Made by a program: the position numbers and the translations under genes. A stretch of 64,000 nt of DNA from Acidobacteriota bacterium (GTDB lineage Bacteria; Acidobacteriota; Vicinamibacteria; Fen-336): positions 1 through 64,000 of the forward strand of contig JAJDNS010000024.1 of assembly GCA_022340585.1 (NCBI GenBank), in the 5' to 3' direction. Below, piece after piece: positions 32,366-41,498 of the stretch. Below the pieces are notes generated by a model. It made no database searches, had not been told where the DNA came from, and saw only the letters and a program-made list of their open reading frames with translations. Position 1 is the first letter of the stretch. Every line of letters begins with the position of its first letter.

Positions 32366-34581
32366 CGCCCCGCCCGCCGGGACGCCAGCGGGGCCACCGC
32401 CGGGCCGTCGTTGTCGATGAGCGTGGCGCCCGGCGCCGCCGCCGCCGCGCGGTAGGCATCGGCGGCCTGGGGGGCGTAGCCGAGCCGCTCCAGAGCCACC
32501 CCGAGGTAGTAGAGCGAGGTGCCCCGCGACAGACCGGGACGCTCCGGAAGCTCGGCCTTGGCCTTCTGCAGCGAGTCGTGGGCGCCGGCGAAGTCCCCGA
32601 AGTGCATGGCACACAGGGCCAGGTTGAGTCGGGCGTAGGCCGCCTGCTCGGTGCCCGGGTAGCCGTCCACCACTCCGCGGAGGTCCACCATCGCCCGGTT
32701 GTAGAGCAGCTGCGGGTCGAACAGCGGGATCTCCCGCACGGTCGCGCCGAGGACCAGCTCGGCGGTGCGTCCGCCGCTGGCTCCCTTCACCTGCAGCGCG
32801 AGGGGATCCTGGGGTTTCTTCCCGGCCACCGCGGCGAGGATGTCGGCGGTCCACTCCACCCGCTTCCCGTCGACCGTCTGGACGAGATCGCCCGGCTCGA
32901 GACCCGCGGTGGCGGCGGGACTCCCGGCGACGACCCTCAGAACGGGAGCGCCTTCGAAGAGGAGGGTGTCCACGGTGATGAGACCGCTCCAGGTGCGCTC
33001 GCTCGTGAACCGTCGGTCCAGCTTCTCCAGGGCGTCCAGATACGAGGCCGACTCCCCGAACACCACGTCCATGCCCTCGGCGGTGGTGCTCCCGGCGGCG
33101 AGCAGGTAGAGCCGGGCACTGCGCTGCAGGCGCTCCTCGGGCAGGAGGCCCACGACGAACCCCTGGACCTCGAGGGCCGCGGCCAGGCGATCGCTCACCC
33201 GGCGCACGAGGTCGGGCTCGCTTCCGAAGTTCGGCAGGAGCCCGGCGCGAGTCGTCTCCTCGAGGTCGAGAACGCGGTCGACCGCCTCCCGAGGAGCGCG
33301 GATCAGGTTGACCGAGGTGAGCTGGGAGAGGTTCTCGAAGATCTTCTTCTCCGCCTCCTGGCGATGCCTCTCTCCGGACGCGGATTCCGCCTCGACCCCG
33401 AGGAAGGCCAGGGTCGGGCGGATCGGACAGTCGAGGCTGATGGCCTCGTCCTTCGGGAGGACGAGCTCCCGAATGAACTTCCCGGCTGCGTGCTTGACCT
33501 CCACCCGCACGTCCCCCGAGCAGATCCCGTCGACTTGGGAGGGGGTGACGCCGCGGGCCTCCCCGTTGATGTAGATCCGCGCACCCGGGGGGTCGGAGGA
33601 CAGCTGCAGCGAGCCCACCGAGTCCTCGAGCCGAACGGGCTCGAGGTTGTAGTCCTGCGCGGTCGGAGTCTCGAGGGTACGGCGCAACGTCTCATAGCAC
33701 TCGCGGCGGAACTCGATGGTGTGGCTCCCGAGGGAGAGGTTCGGGATCTCGATCCGCGCCGAGGAGCGTGCGGGGTCGAGGCCGAAGCCGCGGGCCCGGT
33801 CGTACTGGTCGGGGGCGAGGCCACCCGAGGTCGTCACGCGCAGATCGCCGTCGATCCAGACCTCGACGTCGGGGGGCTGGGTGACGATGAAGATGCTGGC
33901 GCGCACCCGCTCGAGCGTCGCCTCGTGGGTCTCGGTGGCCCGGGCGGCAATGCTGAGGGGGAAGCTCTCGGTGCGGTAGCCATCCTTGGCGACCTCGACG
34001 GTGTACTCCCCGGCCAGGACCTCGAGGGGAAAGAAGGGGGTGATCCCGAGATCAACGGGGGGACCGTTGGTCCCGATCAGCGTGACGCGGGCGCCGGCCG
34101 GATCCGATGAGACCGCGAGGTAGCCGACGAGCGCCTTCTTCACCGAGTCGAACAGCCCCACGATCTTGGGTGAAACCTGCTCCTTGGACATGACGTGGTC
34201 GGGCTTGAGGAGGATGATGCGCCGGAAGTTCTCGGACGCCTTCTCCTGGAGACCGATCGTGTAGTAGGCGCGCCCCCGGTACTCATACGCCTGGACGAGC
34301 ATGTCGCGCGCAGACGCCGGGAGCGTTGGAGCCGGGAGGCCCTCGAGGCGCGAGACGACGTCGTCGAAGCTGACGATGGAGCGGCTCTGCTGGGGCCCGT
34401 TGAACTCGGCGATGGCCCGGGCCAGCACCTCCTGAGCCGCCTGGATCTCCAGATGGACCGCTTCCGGCACCTCGGGGGCGGCCACCGGCTCCTGCCCCGG
34501 GGCCGAGGCCGCGACGAGAAGCAGGGCGGCGAGGGCGAGGGTTGGTCTAGCCGTTCGCGCTGTCACGTCCATCCTCCTCAT
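32362..34581 (-). CDS. Secreted PEGA-PDZ-TPR protein
   Basis: 739 residues with a signal peptide (TLALAALLLVAASAPGQE). Domains in order: a TPR-like start (YRGRAYYTIGLQEKASENFR), PEGA-type beta domains (YLAVSSDPAGARVTLIGTNG, VTQPPDVEVWIDGDLRVTTS, LSSDPPGARIYINGEARGVT), a helical middle and a PDZ domain (about 545-610, SPAATAGLEPGDLVQTVDGK). A TPR tail (YARLNLALCAMHFGDFAGAH) ends it. It should be periplasmic and bind proteins or peptidoglycan-like ligands. ATG 34581 overlaps the upstream stop (ATGA). A second ATG at 34572 follows AGGAGG and may also be used. Confidence 0.8.
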   Translation of the reverse strand: MRRMDVTARTARPTLALAALLLVAASAPGQEPVAAPEVPEAVHLEIQAAQEVLARAIAEFNGPQQSRSIVSFDDVVSRLEGLPAPTLPASARDMLVQAYEYRGRAYYTIGLQEKASENFRRIILLKPDHVMSKEQVSPKIVGLFDSVKKALVGYLAVSSDPAGARVTLIGTNGPPVDLGITPFFPLEVLAGEYTVEVAKDGYRTESFPLSIAARATETHEATLERVRASIFIVTQPPDVEVWIDGDLRVTTSGGLAPDQYDRARGFGLDPARSSARIEIPNLSLGSHTIEFRRECYETLRRTLETPTAQDYNLEPVRLEDSVGSLQLSSDPPGARIYINGEARGVTPSQVDGICSGDVRVEVKHAAGKFIRELVLPKDEAISLDCPIRPTLAFLGVEAESASGERHRQEAEKKIFENLSQLTSVNLIRAPREAVDRVLDLEETTRAGLLPNFGSEPDLVRRVSDRLAAALEVQGFVVGLLPEERLQRSARLYLLAAGSTTAEGMDVVFGESASYLDALEKLDRRFTSERTWSGLITVDTLLFEGAPVLRVVAGSPAATAGLEPGDLVQTVDGKRVEWTADILAAVAGKKPQDPLALQVKGASGGRTAELVLGATVREIPLFDPQLLYNRAMVDLRGVVDGYPGTEQAAYARLNLALCAMHFGDFAGAHDSLQKAKAELPERPGLSRGTSLYYLGVALERLGYAPQAADAYRAAAAAPGATLIDNDGPAVAPLASRRAGR

Positions 34582-36059
34582 CGATAGCGAAGAACCCGGT
34601 CCGAGCCGTCGTCGTAGACGAGCACTGCCCCCGTGGCATCGAGGGTGATCGCCGTGGGCTTCTTCATCTCCGGCCCCGTGATCTTGAAGAACGGTTGGCC
34701 CTGCGGGTCGAAGACGAGGACGCCTTCGTCCTCGTCCGCAACGTAGACATTTCGGAAGGGATCGACGGCGATGTCGCTGGGCTTCCGGAGCCCGCTCGGC
34801 CCGATGGTGCGCAAGGTGCGTCCGCCCTCGTCGCAGATGGCCACCATCTTCTCCTTTCCGTCGAGGAGGTAGATCCCGCGTTCACCGTCGACGACGATGC
34901 GCGTCACCTCACTCTCCCGGGCAGCGCCCTGGAAGAAGGGCCCCAGCAGCTCTCCGGCAACGCCGAACCGGAAGACGGTGTCGTTCTTCTCGTCCGACAC
35001 GAGGATCGAGCCACCGGGCGCGACCGCGGCGGCGCGAATCTTCTCGAGCGGCTTCCGCTCCTCGCCCTGCTTCTCGGGGGGGAAGAAGAAGGTCCGAATG
35101 TCCCGGAGGCCGATACGCACCGCGGACTCGGCCGCGAACACCACCCGGCCATCCGGAGCCAGGGACAGGGTGCGCGGCTCCTGGCCGGCGAGGCTCTCCC
35201 CCATCTTGCCTGATGGGTCGAACGCCACCGCGCTCTTCGTCTTCTTCGAGGCGATCCACAGACGACGGTCCGGGGTCACGAGGAGGGCTTGCACGTCCTT
35301 GAGGACGTTGCCGCCGGCGACGGAGAAGCCGGAGTCGAGAGTGAAGACTGGCCGGGCGGTGGCATGAAGGCGGTAGAGCGCAGTGATCCTCTCCAGGGCT
35401 CTCTCCGCCCAGGGGCTCTCGGGAAAGCGATTGCGGACCTGCTGGAACTCCTCCATGGCAATTCGGGGCTTCCCCTGGAGGGCGAGCACGTGCCCGGCCT
35501 CGAACTGCGCTCGCGGCGCGGCATCGCTGGCCGGGTACTCCAGGGCAACGCGACGGTTCAGGGCCACCGCGTCGTCGTAGCGGCCGGCCCGGCGGTCGAC
35601 GAGGGCCGAGGCCTGGAGAGAGCGGGGCACCCAGGGGCTCTGGGGATAAAGCGTCTCTACGCGGGCGAACTGGGCGAGGGCGTCGTCGAGGTCTCCCGGT
35701 GTCCGTGCCCCTTCGAGGGTCAGGAGGCCGAGGTAGTGGTAGGCGCCGGGGGCGGCGTCGCTCTGCGCGTGCTCCCGCGAGACCTGCTCGAAGGCCTCGC
35801 GGGCGCCCTTCTCGTCGCCTTCCACCTCCATCCGGTAGCGGCCGATCTCGAGCCAGGCCTGGCCGACGGCGTCGGTCCCGGCGAAGCTGCTGATGACGAT
35901 GTTGAAGTTGTCGAGGGCCTGCTTGAGCTTGCCTTGTTCGCGGTAGGCGCGGCCGTCCTCGAGAAGGCGCTGGGCCTGCTCCTCCGCGCCCTCCTGCGCG
36001 ATCGCGGACGGAGCCAGGGCGAGAAGCGGAGCGAGAAGAAGAAGCAGACGTGGCGACAC
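34578..36059 (-). CDS. TPR-NHL-like beta-propeller secreted protein
   Basis: GTG start and signal peptide (LLLLLAPLLALAPSAIAQ). Residues about 25-230 hold TPR repeats (YREQGKLKQALDNFNIVISS, YHYLGLLTLEGARTPGDLDD). Residues about 240-490 contain NHL-like propeller blades: FSVAGGNVLKDVQALLVTPD, VAPGGSILVSDEKNDTVFRF, IAVDPFRNVYVADEDEGVLV, ITLDATGAVLVYDDGSDRVL. It is probably a periplasmic protein-protein scaffold. The gene is 3 nt downstream of the kinase and overlaps the PEGA-PDZ gene by 4 nt. Confidence 0.8.
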   Translation of the reverse strand: MSPRLLLLLAPLLALAPSAIAQEGAEEQAQRLLEDGRAYREQGKLKQALDNFNIVISSFAGTDAVGQAWLEIGRYRMEVEGDEKGAREAFEQVSREHAQSDAAPGAYHYLGLLTLEGARTPGDLDDALAQFARVETLYPQSPWVPRSLQASALVDRRAGRYDDAVALNRRVALEYPASDAAPRAQFEAGHVLALQGKPRIAMEEFQQVRNRFPESPWAERALERITALYRLHATARPVFTLDSGFSVAGGNVLKDVQALLVTPDRRLWIASKKTKSAVAFDPSGKMGESLAGQEPRTLSLAPDGRVVFAAESAVRIGLRDIRTFFFPPEKQGEERKPLEKIRAAAVAPGGSILVSDEKNDTVFRFGVAGELLGPFFQGAARESEVTRIVVDGERGIYLLDGKEKMVAICDEGGRTLRTIGPSGLRKPSDIAVDPFRNVYVADEDEGVLVFDPQGQPFFKITGPEMKKPTAITLDATGAVLVYDDGSDRVLRYR

Positions 36060-36062
36060 AGG

Positions 36063-38174
36063 CTAGTCCTTTCGTCCGGTGACGTAGGCGGAGCGGCCGG
36101 CGACGACCTCGACCGCCTGTTGGCTCGTGACGCCGTCCGGCCACCGGAACGTCACGGTGTGGTGCCCTGCCGCCAGCGCGCGCTCGAGAATCGGTGGATA
36201 GTCCTTGGAGGTCCCGTCGATGAGAACCTCGCAGTTGTCCGGCAGGGCCCGGATGTTGATCTCGCCGACCCCCGGGGCCTCGATCGAGGCCAGTCCCCCG
36301 GCCGGAACCGACACCGGCACGTCGGTCCGCAGGAGGAGACGAGACGAGGCGAGAGTGATGACCTGCCGTCCGCTGGGCAGCTCGACCCGGGGAGAGGTCA
36401 CCCCCCGGACGAGGGCCTTCCCCTGCCAGAGAACGTCCACGGGGTAGGAGGAGGCGACGGCGACGTGGCCGGGGGGGGGTACCAGGTCGAGGCGGGCCTC
36501 GATCACCTCGGGCGTCTCACCGGCGGCCACCGTGACCTCTCCGGGAACGTGACCGTCGAGGGCAAAGCCGAGGACGTGCTCCCGCTGGGGATCGAGGGCG
36601 ATCTCCAGGGGCGTCACCCCGGCCACCCGACCGCCGTCGAGGGTCACGGTGGCCCCCGCCGGGTCCGTCCGTACCGGGGTCACGGCGACGGCGGACTGCA
36701 GCGTGACCGACACCGTCTGCGAGGCAGGGAGCGGAAGGTGAACGGTCCGGGTCTCGTCCCGGTGGCCGGCCTTGCGGAAGGTGAGCTCCACCTGCTCGGG
36801 GACCGGCGACGGGAGAACCAGGACCCCGTTCGTCGTGACCCCGGAGTCGGCGCCGTCGATGAGGACCGCCGCGCCCAGCGGTTGCGACCGCACCGGGACG
36901 CGCGCCTCCGCCGGGACCGGCGGGCCCTGACCACCGCGCAGCAGCGAGAAGCCGAAGCCGGCGGCGAGGACGATGACGCCGGCGAGCACCCAGAGCAGGC
37001 CCCGGCGCGGAGGCGATGGCGGTGGGTCCGGCTCGGAGACGGCAATCGTGGGCTGCAGGTCGGTCGGTGGCTCCAGGCGGGTGGGCGCCGCCTGGAAGGT
37101 GGCGTCGAGCTCCGGGAAGTCGACCGCCCCCTGGGTGGGTGTGCGGAGCATGCGCTCCCGCTCACGCCGAGCCGTCCGCAGCTCGCGATGGGCGTCGAGC
37201 AGGTAGGGATTCTTCGACACGAGAGTGCGGAGCTGGGCGATGGCGTCGTCGACCTTGCCGCTCCGGATCTTGCGCCGGGCGGTGGCGAGGGCCTCCATGG
37301 CCGTCGGATCGGGCGCGGGGACGGTGCTCTTTCGGATTTCGTCGAGCTCTCTCTGGAGATCGTCGGCCAGCTCGGACGCCCCCTGGTAGCGCTGCTCCCG
37401 ATCCTTGGCCAGCGCCCGCCCGACGATCGCCTCGAGGCGGGGCCCCGCCTCCCCGAGAGGGGAGAGGTCGAGGGGCGGCGGCGGCTCGCTGACGATCTTG
37501 TAGAGGACCTGGGTGGGGTTCTCGCCCTGGAAGGGTCTCTGGCCGCTCAGGAGCTGATAGAGGATGACCCCCACCGAGAAGACGTCGGTTCGCCCGTCGA
37601 GCTTCTTGCCCCGCACCTGCTCCGGGCTCATGTAGTGGACGGTGCCTACCATGACGCCGGTCTTCGTCAGCTGGGTGCCCTCCAGCTTGGCGATGCCGAA
37701 GTCCATGATCCTGACCGTCCCGTCGTCGAGGAGCCGGATATTGGCGGGCTTGATGTCGCGGTGGAAGACGTGCCTCTCGTGGGCGTAGGCGAGCCCGCGA
37801 CACACCTGGATCGCGATGTCGAGCTTCTCGGCCAGGAGCATCTCCTCTCCCGACCGCAGGAGCTCCTCGAGGTCCAGGCCCGGGAGGAGCTCCATGGCGA
37901 TGAACTTGACCCCCCGATCTTCGCCCAGCTCGTAGACGATGACGATGTTGGGGTGCTGCAGGCGAGCCGCGGCCCGGGCCTCGACCTCGAACCTTCGGCG
38001 ACCGTCCTCGTCGACGAGTCCCTCGGAGATGAGGGTCTTGATGGCCGCCTTGCGGTCCAGGGCCTCGTCGAGGCCCTCGTAGACCACGCCCATGCCCCCG
38101 CGACCGAGGCGGCCGGTGATCACGTAGCGCCCGATCCGTCGGCGGGCAACCCTTTCCGCCGCCTCCGGCTGCAT
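36063..38174 (-). CDS. Serine/threonine protein kinase with periplasmic PEGA repeats
   Basis: 703 residues. The kinase domain (about 20-275) has GRYVITGRLGRGGMGVVYEG, catalytic HRDIKPANIRLL (about 136), DFGIAK (about 160), GTVHYMSPEQ and DVFSVGVILYQLL. A cytoplasmic linker of about 110 residues follows, then one membrane helix (LLWVLAGVIVLAAGFGFSLL, about 395-415). The periplasmic part carries several PEGA-type repeats such as VRSQPLGAAVLIDGADSG and VRTDPAGATVTLDGGRVAG, ending with LPDNCEVLIDGTSKDYPP. It probably senses envelope state. ATG 38174 lies 2 nt after the phosphatase stop. The track's extension to 38537 is antisense-frame noise. Confidence 0.93.
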   Translation of the reverse strand: MQPEAAERVARRRIGRYVITGRLGRGGMGVVYEGLDEALDRKAAIKTLISEGLVDEDGRRRFEVEARAAARLQHPNIVIVYELGEDRGVKFIAMELLPGLDLEELLRSGEEMLLAEKLDIAIQVCRGLAYAHERHVFHRDIKPANIRLLDDGTVRIMDFGIAKLEGTQLTKTGVMVGTVHYMSPEQVRGKKLDGRTDVFSVGVILYQLLSGQRPFQGENPTQVLYKIVSEPPPPLDLSPLGEAGPRLEAIVGRALAKDREQRYQGASELADDLQRELDEIRKSTVPAPDPTAMEALATARRKIRSGKVDDAIAQLRTLVSKNPYLLDAHRELRTARRERERMLRTPTQGAVDFPELDATFQAAPTRLEPPTDLQPTIAVSEPDPPPSPPRRGLLWVLAGVIVLAAGFGFSLLRGGQGPPVPAEARVPVRSQPLGAAVLIDGADSGVTTNGVLVLPSPVPEQVELTFRKAGHRDETRTVHLPLPASQTVSVTLQSAVAVTPVRTDPAGATVTLDGGRVAGVTPLEIALDPQREHVLGFALDGHVPGEVTVAAGETPEVIEARLDLVPPPGHVAVASSYPVDVLWQGKALVRGVTSPRVELPSGRQVITLASSRLLLRTDVPVSVPAGGLASIEAPGVGEINIRALPDNCEVLIDGTSKDYPPILERALAAGHHTVTFRWPDGVTSQQAVEVVAGRSAYVTGRKD

Positions 38175-38176
38175 GA

Positions 38177-38950
38177 TCAGCCCTCGTACTTGAGGAGGAC
38201 GACGGTGATGTTGTCCTCGCCACCCCGGTCGTTCGCCTCGTCGACGAGCTCCCTCGCGGCCCTGGCGATGTCCCCTTCGGCGCCGCCGAGGATCGCGGCG
38301 ATGTCCTCGTCGGGAATCATCGTGGTGAGCCCATCGGAGCAGACGAGCAGGACGTCGCCGGGGGCCATGGTGAGCGACTGGACGTCGACCAGGAGATCGG
38401 CACGCCCCCCGAGGGCCCGGGTGACCACGTTGCGGAGGGGGTGGCTGCGCGCCTGCTCCGGGGAGATGACCCCGGTCTGGATCTGCTCGTTGACCCAGGA
38501 GTGGTCGCTGGTAAGGAGCGTCATCTCCCCCTCGCACCAGCGATAGATGCGGCTGTCCCCGACGTGGGCGAGGTTGGCCACGTCACCGTCGACGAGGATG
38601 GCGGCGACGGTTGTGGCCATGCCCTCGAGCTCGGCGCTCTCACGAGTCGCCTCGAGGACCTTGCCGTTCGCGTGACGGATGGCGGTCTTGAGACGATTGC
38701 CGTCATAGGAGATGGTCTCGTCGAGACCGAAGGGCCAGGTGATCTCCTCGTTGCCAGACGTGAGAGTGACGAACTCCTCGATGGCCTCCACCGCGATCTT
38801 CGACGCGACCTCGCCCGCGGCGTGCCCGCCCATGCCGTCGGCGACCACGTACAGGTTCAGCTCACGATTGACGGTGTGGGCGTCCTCGTTGCCCTTGCGC
38901 TTGCGCCCCACGTCGGTCAGGGCCTCAACGGAGATCTTCGAGGCACTCAT
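38177..38950 (-). CDS. PP2C-family serine/threonine phosphatase
   Basis: 257 residues matching Stp1/PrpC-type PP2C enzymes: TDVGRKRKGNEDAHTV, NLYVVADGMGGHAAGEVAS, AHVGDSRIYRW, LLVCSDGLTTMI, and the C-terminal GGEDNITVVLL. The Asp residues of these motifs coordinate the Mn/Mg centre. It should remove phosphates added by the kinase encoded 2 nt downstream. The start overlaps the DnaJ gene's stop (ATGA). Confidence 0.93.
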   Translation of the reverse strand: MSASKISVEALTDVGRKRKGNEDAHTVNRELNLYVVADGMGGHAAGEVASKIAVEAIEEFVTLTSGNEEITWPFGLDETISYDGNRLKTAIRHANGKVLEATRESAELEGMATTVAAILVDGDVANLAHVGDSRIYRWCEGEMTLLTSDHSWVNEQIQTGVISPEQARSHPLRNVVTRALGGRADLLVDVQSLTMAPGDVLLVCSDGLTTMIPDEDIAAILGGAEGDIARAARELVDEANDRGGEDNITVVLLKYEG

Positions 38951-39552
38951 GAGCGGGGCCCTCCGATCTCGGTAACGGCGGCGGTGACACGGGGGTTGCC
39001 GGGCCCGAGACGCTTTGCCGCCTCGAGGCTCCTCTGGGCCCTCAGGCTGAGCCCCTGTCGGTGGAGCAGGATGGCGAGGTCGGCGAGGACCGCGGCATCC
39101 CGCGGGGCGAGCTTGGCCGCACGGTCGAGCTCCTGGATCGCCTCGCGGGCGGCGGCGGGGTCGCGGCTCAGGGCCCGTCCCAGCGCGGCGTGGTACTCGG
39201 CGGTCTCGGGTGCGTGGTGCACCGCAGTGCGCAGCAGGGTCACCGCCTCATCGAAGGCTCCCCTCCCGAGGAGCGTGGACGATCGCTCGAAGGCATCGCG
39301 GGCGATCTCTTCGGGAGTGGTCGGCCGGGGTCGGCCCCGGGTCTCGTCGTACTCGCGACGGCTGCGCTCGTTGCAGAGTGTGTTGAACGCAGTGGTCAGG
39401 TCCTGGAAGACCACGCCAGCGGCGTCCTTCTCCGGGCCCTCGGAGAACCGATCCGGGTGCTTCTCGCGAGCCAGCCGGAGATAGGCCTTGCGGATCTCCC
39501 CCGTGGAGGCGGTGGGGGCAACGCCGAGAAGCTCGTAGTAGTCGGCCACCAT
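38947..39552 (-). CDS. DnaJ-domain protein with TPR-like tail
   Basis: 201 residues. The J domain occupies the first 70 (DYYELLGVAPTASTGEIRKA, with HPD in KHPDRFSEG), lacking the Gly/Phe and zinc-finger parts of true DnaJ. The C-terminus is helical and TPR-like (ALGRALSRDPAAAREAIQEL, AVLADLAILLHRQGLSLRAQ). It would recruit DnaK to a client, probably a member of this signalling operon. ATGA overlap with the downstream phosphatase gene; 6 nt from the upstream HEAT-like gene. Confidence 0.88.
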   Translation of the reverse strand: MVADYYELLGVAPTASTGEIRKAYLRLAREKHPDRFSEGPEKDAAGVVFQDLTTAFNTLCNERSRREYDETRGRPRPTTPEEIARDAFERSSTLLGRGAFDEAVTLLRTAVHHAPETAEYHAALGRALSRDPAAAREAIQELDRAAKLAPRDAAVLADLAILLHRQGLSLRAQRSLEAAKRLGPGNPRVTAAVTEIGGPRS

Positions 39553-39558
39553 CGCCCC

Positions 39559-40614
39559 CTAGCGCCCCGGCGTCCGGACGAACTTCTGGGCCTGCTTGCG
39601 GACCGCCTCCGGCACGTTGCGGTCGACGGTCAGCCCCTTCATGTCACGCGGGTTCATGCGCGACACGAGCCCGATGGAGACCGCGATCGGGGTCCGCGGG
39701 TTCTTGACCAGGTTGGAGATGACCTGGTAGCGCTTCGTCCACTCCCGGTGTTTCCCGATCTTGCGCAGCACGTCGTCGGAGACGTTCTTCATCGCCGAGA
39801 TCGCCTCGACCTCCGCCTCGGTGAGCTGCGGGCTGCCGAGGACCGCAGAGGCCACGAGGCGGTTGGGGTCGCGGATCAGGATCGATCTCTCCTCGCGTGA
39901 GCCCTTGATGGCGGTGATGATCTTCTCGGCAACGTTCAGGCGATAGATCTTCTGGACCGCGGTGACCTTCTCGGCCTGGTCACGCTCCTCCTCCGACAGG
40001 TAGTGGACCATCGCCTCGTCTTCGGAAACGGGGGCGACGGGCTCCGGCTCCGGTTCGGGTTCCGGCTCCGGAGCGGGAGCGGGCTCGGGCGCCGGAGCGG
40101 GCTCGGGCGTGGCCCCGATCTTGAAGGTCTCGCGAAGCTCGTTCAGCCTACGGCGCTGGTCGTTGTTCAGATGGGGGTTGGTCTCGAGCGCCTCGAGGAG
40201 CGAAGTGCGACGGAGGAGCCGGACCTGGTTGATGACCACCAGCTCCGCGAGATCGGAGGGCAGGGTCGGAGCCAGCGCCTCGATGGTCTCGTCCGCAGTG
40301 GAGGTGTTCTGCAGTGCCGCCTCGCGCAGCGCGGGCTCCTCGCGATACGTCACCACCCACGTGAGCACCGCCCCCGGAGTGGAGCGATCCTTCGCAATGG
40401 GAAGGCACTCGTCGACCGGGAGGGCGGTGAGCGAATCGGCGGCCGCCCTGCGCACCCCCTCGTCGGGGTCGCGAACGAGGTCGCTCCACAGCTCGACGAG
40501 GTCGGCGGGAGCCAGGGGCAGGAGGCCCTGGGCGGCCATCAGCCGCAGCTCCCGATCGGTCCCGCCACGGCGAAACTGCTCAACGAGGGGGTTGGTGGCC
40601 CGCGCCTCCGCCAT
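39559..40614 (-). CDS. HEAT-like helical repeat protein, paralogue A
   Basis: 351 residues, soluble. The N-terminal half has HEAT-like helices (LVELWSDLVRDPDEGVRRAA, VLTWVVTYREEPALREAALQ). A Pro-Glu-Ala linker of about 30 residues follows. The C-terminal half carries LIRDPNRLVASAVLGSPQLT, KHREWTKRYQVISNLVKNPR and TPIAVSIGLVSRMNPRDMKG. The C-terminal part is clearly homologous to the protein at 41499-42284 (finding listed). I do not recognise a named family. ATG 40614 has AGG 7 nt upstream; the TTG the track uses at 40617 is less likely. Gene order places it between the RodZ-like and DnaJ-like genes. Confidence 0.75.
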   Translation of the reverse strand: MAEARATNPLVEQFRRGGTDRELRLMAAQGLLPLAPADLVELWSDLVRDPDEGVRRAAADSLTALPVDECLPIAKDRSTPGAVLTWVVTYREEPALREAALQNTSTADETIEALAPTLPSDLAELVVINQVRLLRRTSLLEALETNPHLNNDQRRRLNELRETFKIGATPEPAPAPEPAPAPEPEPEPEPEPVAPVSEDEAMVHYLSEEERDQAEKVTAVQKIYRLNVAEKIITAIKGSREERSILIRDPNRLVASAVLGSPQLTEAEVEAISAMKNVSDDVLRKIGKHREWTKRYQVISNLVKNPRTPIAVSIGLVSRMNPRDMKGLTVDRNVPEAVRKQAQKFVRTPGR

Positions 40615-40622
40615 CAAGCGAC

Positions 40623-41411
40623 CTAGCCGCTCTGCCCGTCGGGGGATACCCCGCCCTCGGTGTCCACGAGGGCGGGGAGGCTCTGACGGGTGATCACGAT
40701 GTTCTTGCGCACCTCCCCGCGGGCCCCGAGAGGAAGTGCGGGCTGGTCGTTCACTCGGATTGCGAGCCCTCCGGCGTTCCCGACGGAGAGAACGATCTCG
40801 CCCCGTGCTTCCAGGGTCTCCGACTCGCCCTCCGCCAGCACGCGGTTGATCACGGTCTCACCGTCCGCTCGGACCTCGACCCAGCAGCTCTGCTCGGCGG
40901 TCATGGTCAGGACCAGAGTGTCGCGCGCCAGCTGCTGGGCCGGCGCGCTCACGGGCGGAGGGTAGACCCGGTCCGTGGGAAGAACGGTCGGCGTCGCCGC
41001 CACGGGTGCCGGTGTCGCAGTCTCGGCGGCTCGCTTCTCCCCCTCCTCGGGGGGCCGACGGAGCACGAGGAAGGCGGCCACCAGAGCCACCGCAGCGAGG
41101 AACAGTGCACCCGGGGAGAGCCAGGAACGAGAGCCCGCCGACGCGGAGCTGGTCTGGTTCCCCTGGGGCTCGGGCTGCTGGCCGTGGTGCGCCAGAAAGT
41201 CGGCCACCGCCCGGTCGGGGTCGAGCCCGACGAAGGTCGCGTACTGCCTCACGAAAGAGCGCGGGAAGAGCCCACCGGGCAGCACGTCCACTCGATCGTT
41301 CTCCAGGGCTTCGAGGAACCGCATGGCGATCTTGGTGTTGTCGGAGATTTCGCGCAGGCTGACGCCCCTCAACTCGCGCTCTCTCCGAAGGTCTTCGCCG
41401 AACGAACCCAT
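40623..41411 (-). CDS. RodZ-like HTH membrane protein
   Basis: 262 residues. The N-terminus is a RodZ-type helix-turn-helix (FGEDLRRERELRGVSLREIS, then FLEALENDRVDVLPGGLFPR, SFVRQYATFVGLD). One helix (LSPGALFLAAVALVAAFLVL) leads to a periplasmic part with a DUF4115-like beta domain (LTMTAEQSCWVEVRADGETV, LEARGEIVLSVGNAGGLAIR). RodZ links MreB to the cell-wall elongation machinery in rods. As first gene of the kinase operon it may supply a cytoskeletal target. ATG 41411 is chosen over GTG 41438 because GGGGAG precedes it. Confidence 0.85.
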   Translation of the reverse strand: MGSFGEDLRRERELRGVSLREISDNTKIAMRFLEALENDRVDVLPGGLFPRSFVRQYATFVGLDPDRAVADFLAHHGQQPEPQGNQTSSASAGSRSWLSPGALFLAAVALVAAFLVLRRPPEEGEKRAAETATPAPVAATPTVLPTDRVYPPPVSAPAQQLARDTLVLTMTAEQSCWVEVRADGETVINRVLAEGESETLEARGEIVLSVGNAGGLAIRVNDQPALPLGARGEVRKNIVITRQSLPALVDTEGGVSPDGQSG

Positions 41412-41462
41412 TGGCTCCCCGCCCTGATGACCCGACACGAATACCCAGACTGCAGCGCGCGG

Positions 41463-41492
41463 ATTTTAGTGCGCGGCGGCGAGGGCTGTCAA
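41463..41492 (-). promoter_or_regulatory. Sigma-70 promoter of the signalling operon
   Basis: TTGACA (41487-41492) and TAAAAT (41463-41468) on the minus strand with an 18-nt spacer. The predicted start near 41456 gives a leader of about 45 nt to the RodZ-like ATG. Confidence 0.65.
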
Positions 41493-41498
41493 GGGTAT

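Noticed and set aside
35289-38546. 1085-residue plus-strand ORF, the longest in the track
   Set aside because: Antisense to the kinase and TPR-NHL genes, spanning several confirmed genes; no motif.
40030-40110. Imperfect Glu-Pro-Ala hexanucleotide repeat
   Set aside because: It encodes a Pro/Glu linker in the HEAT-like protein; such linkers are common and need no separate explanation.
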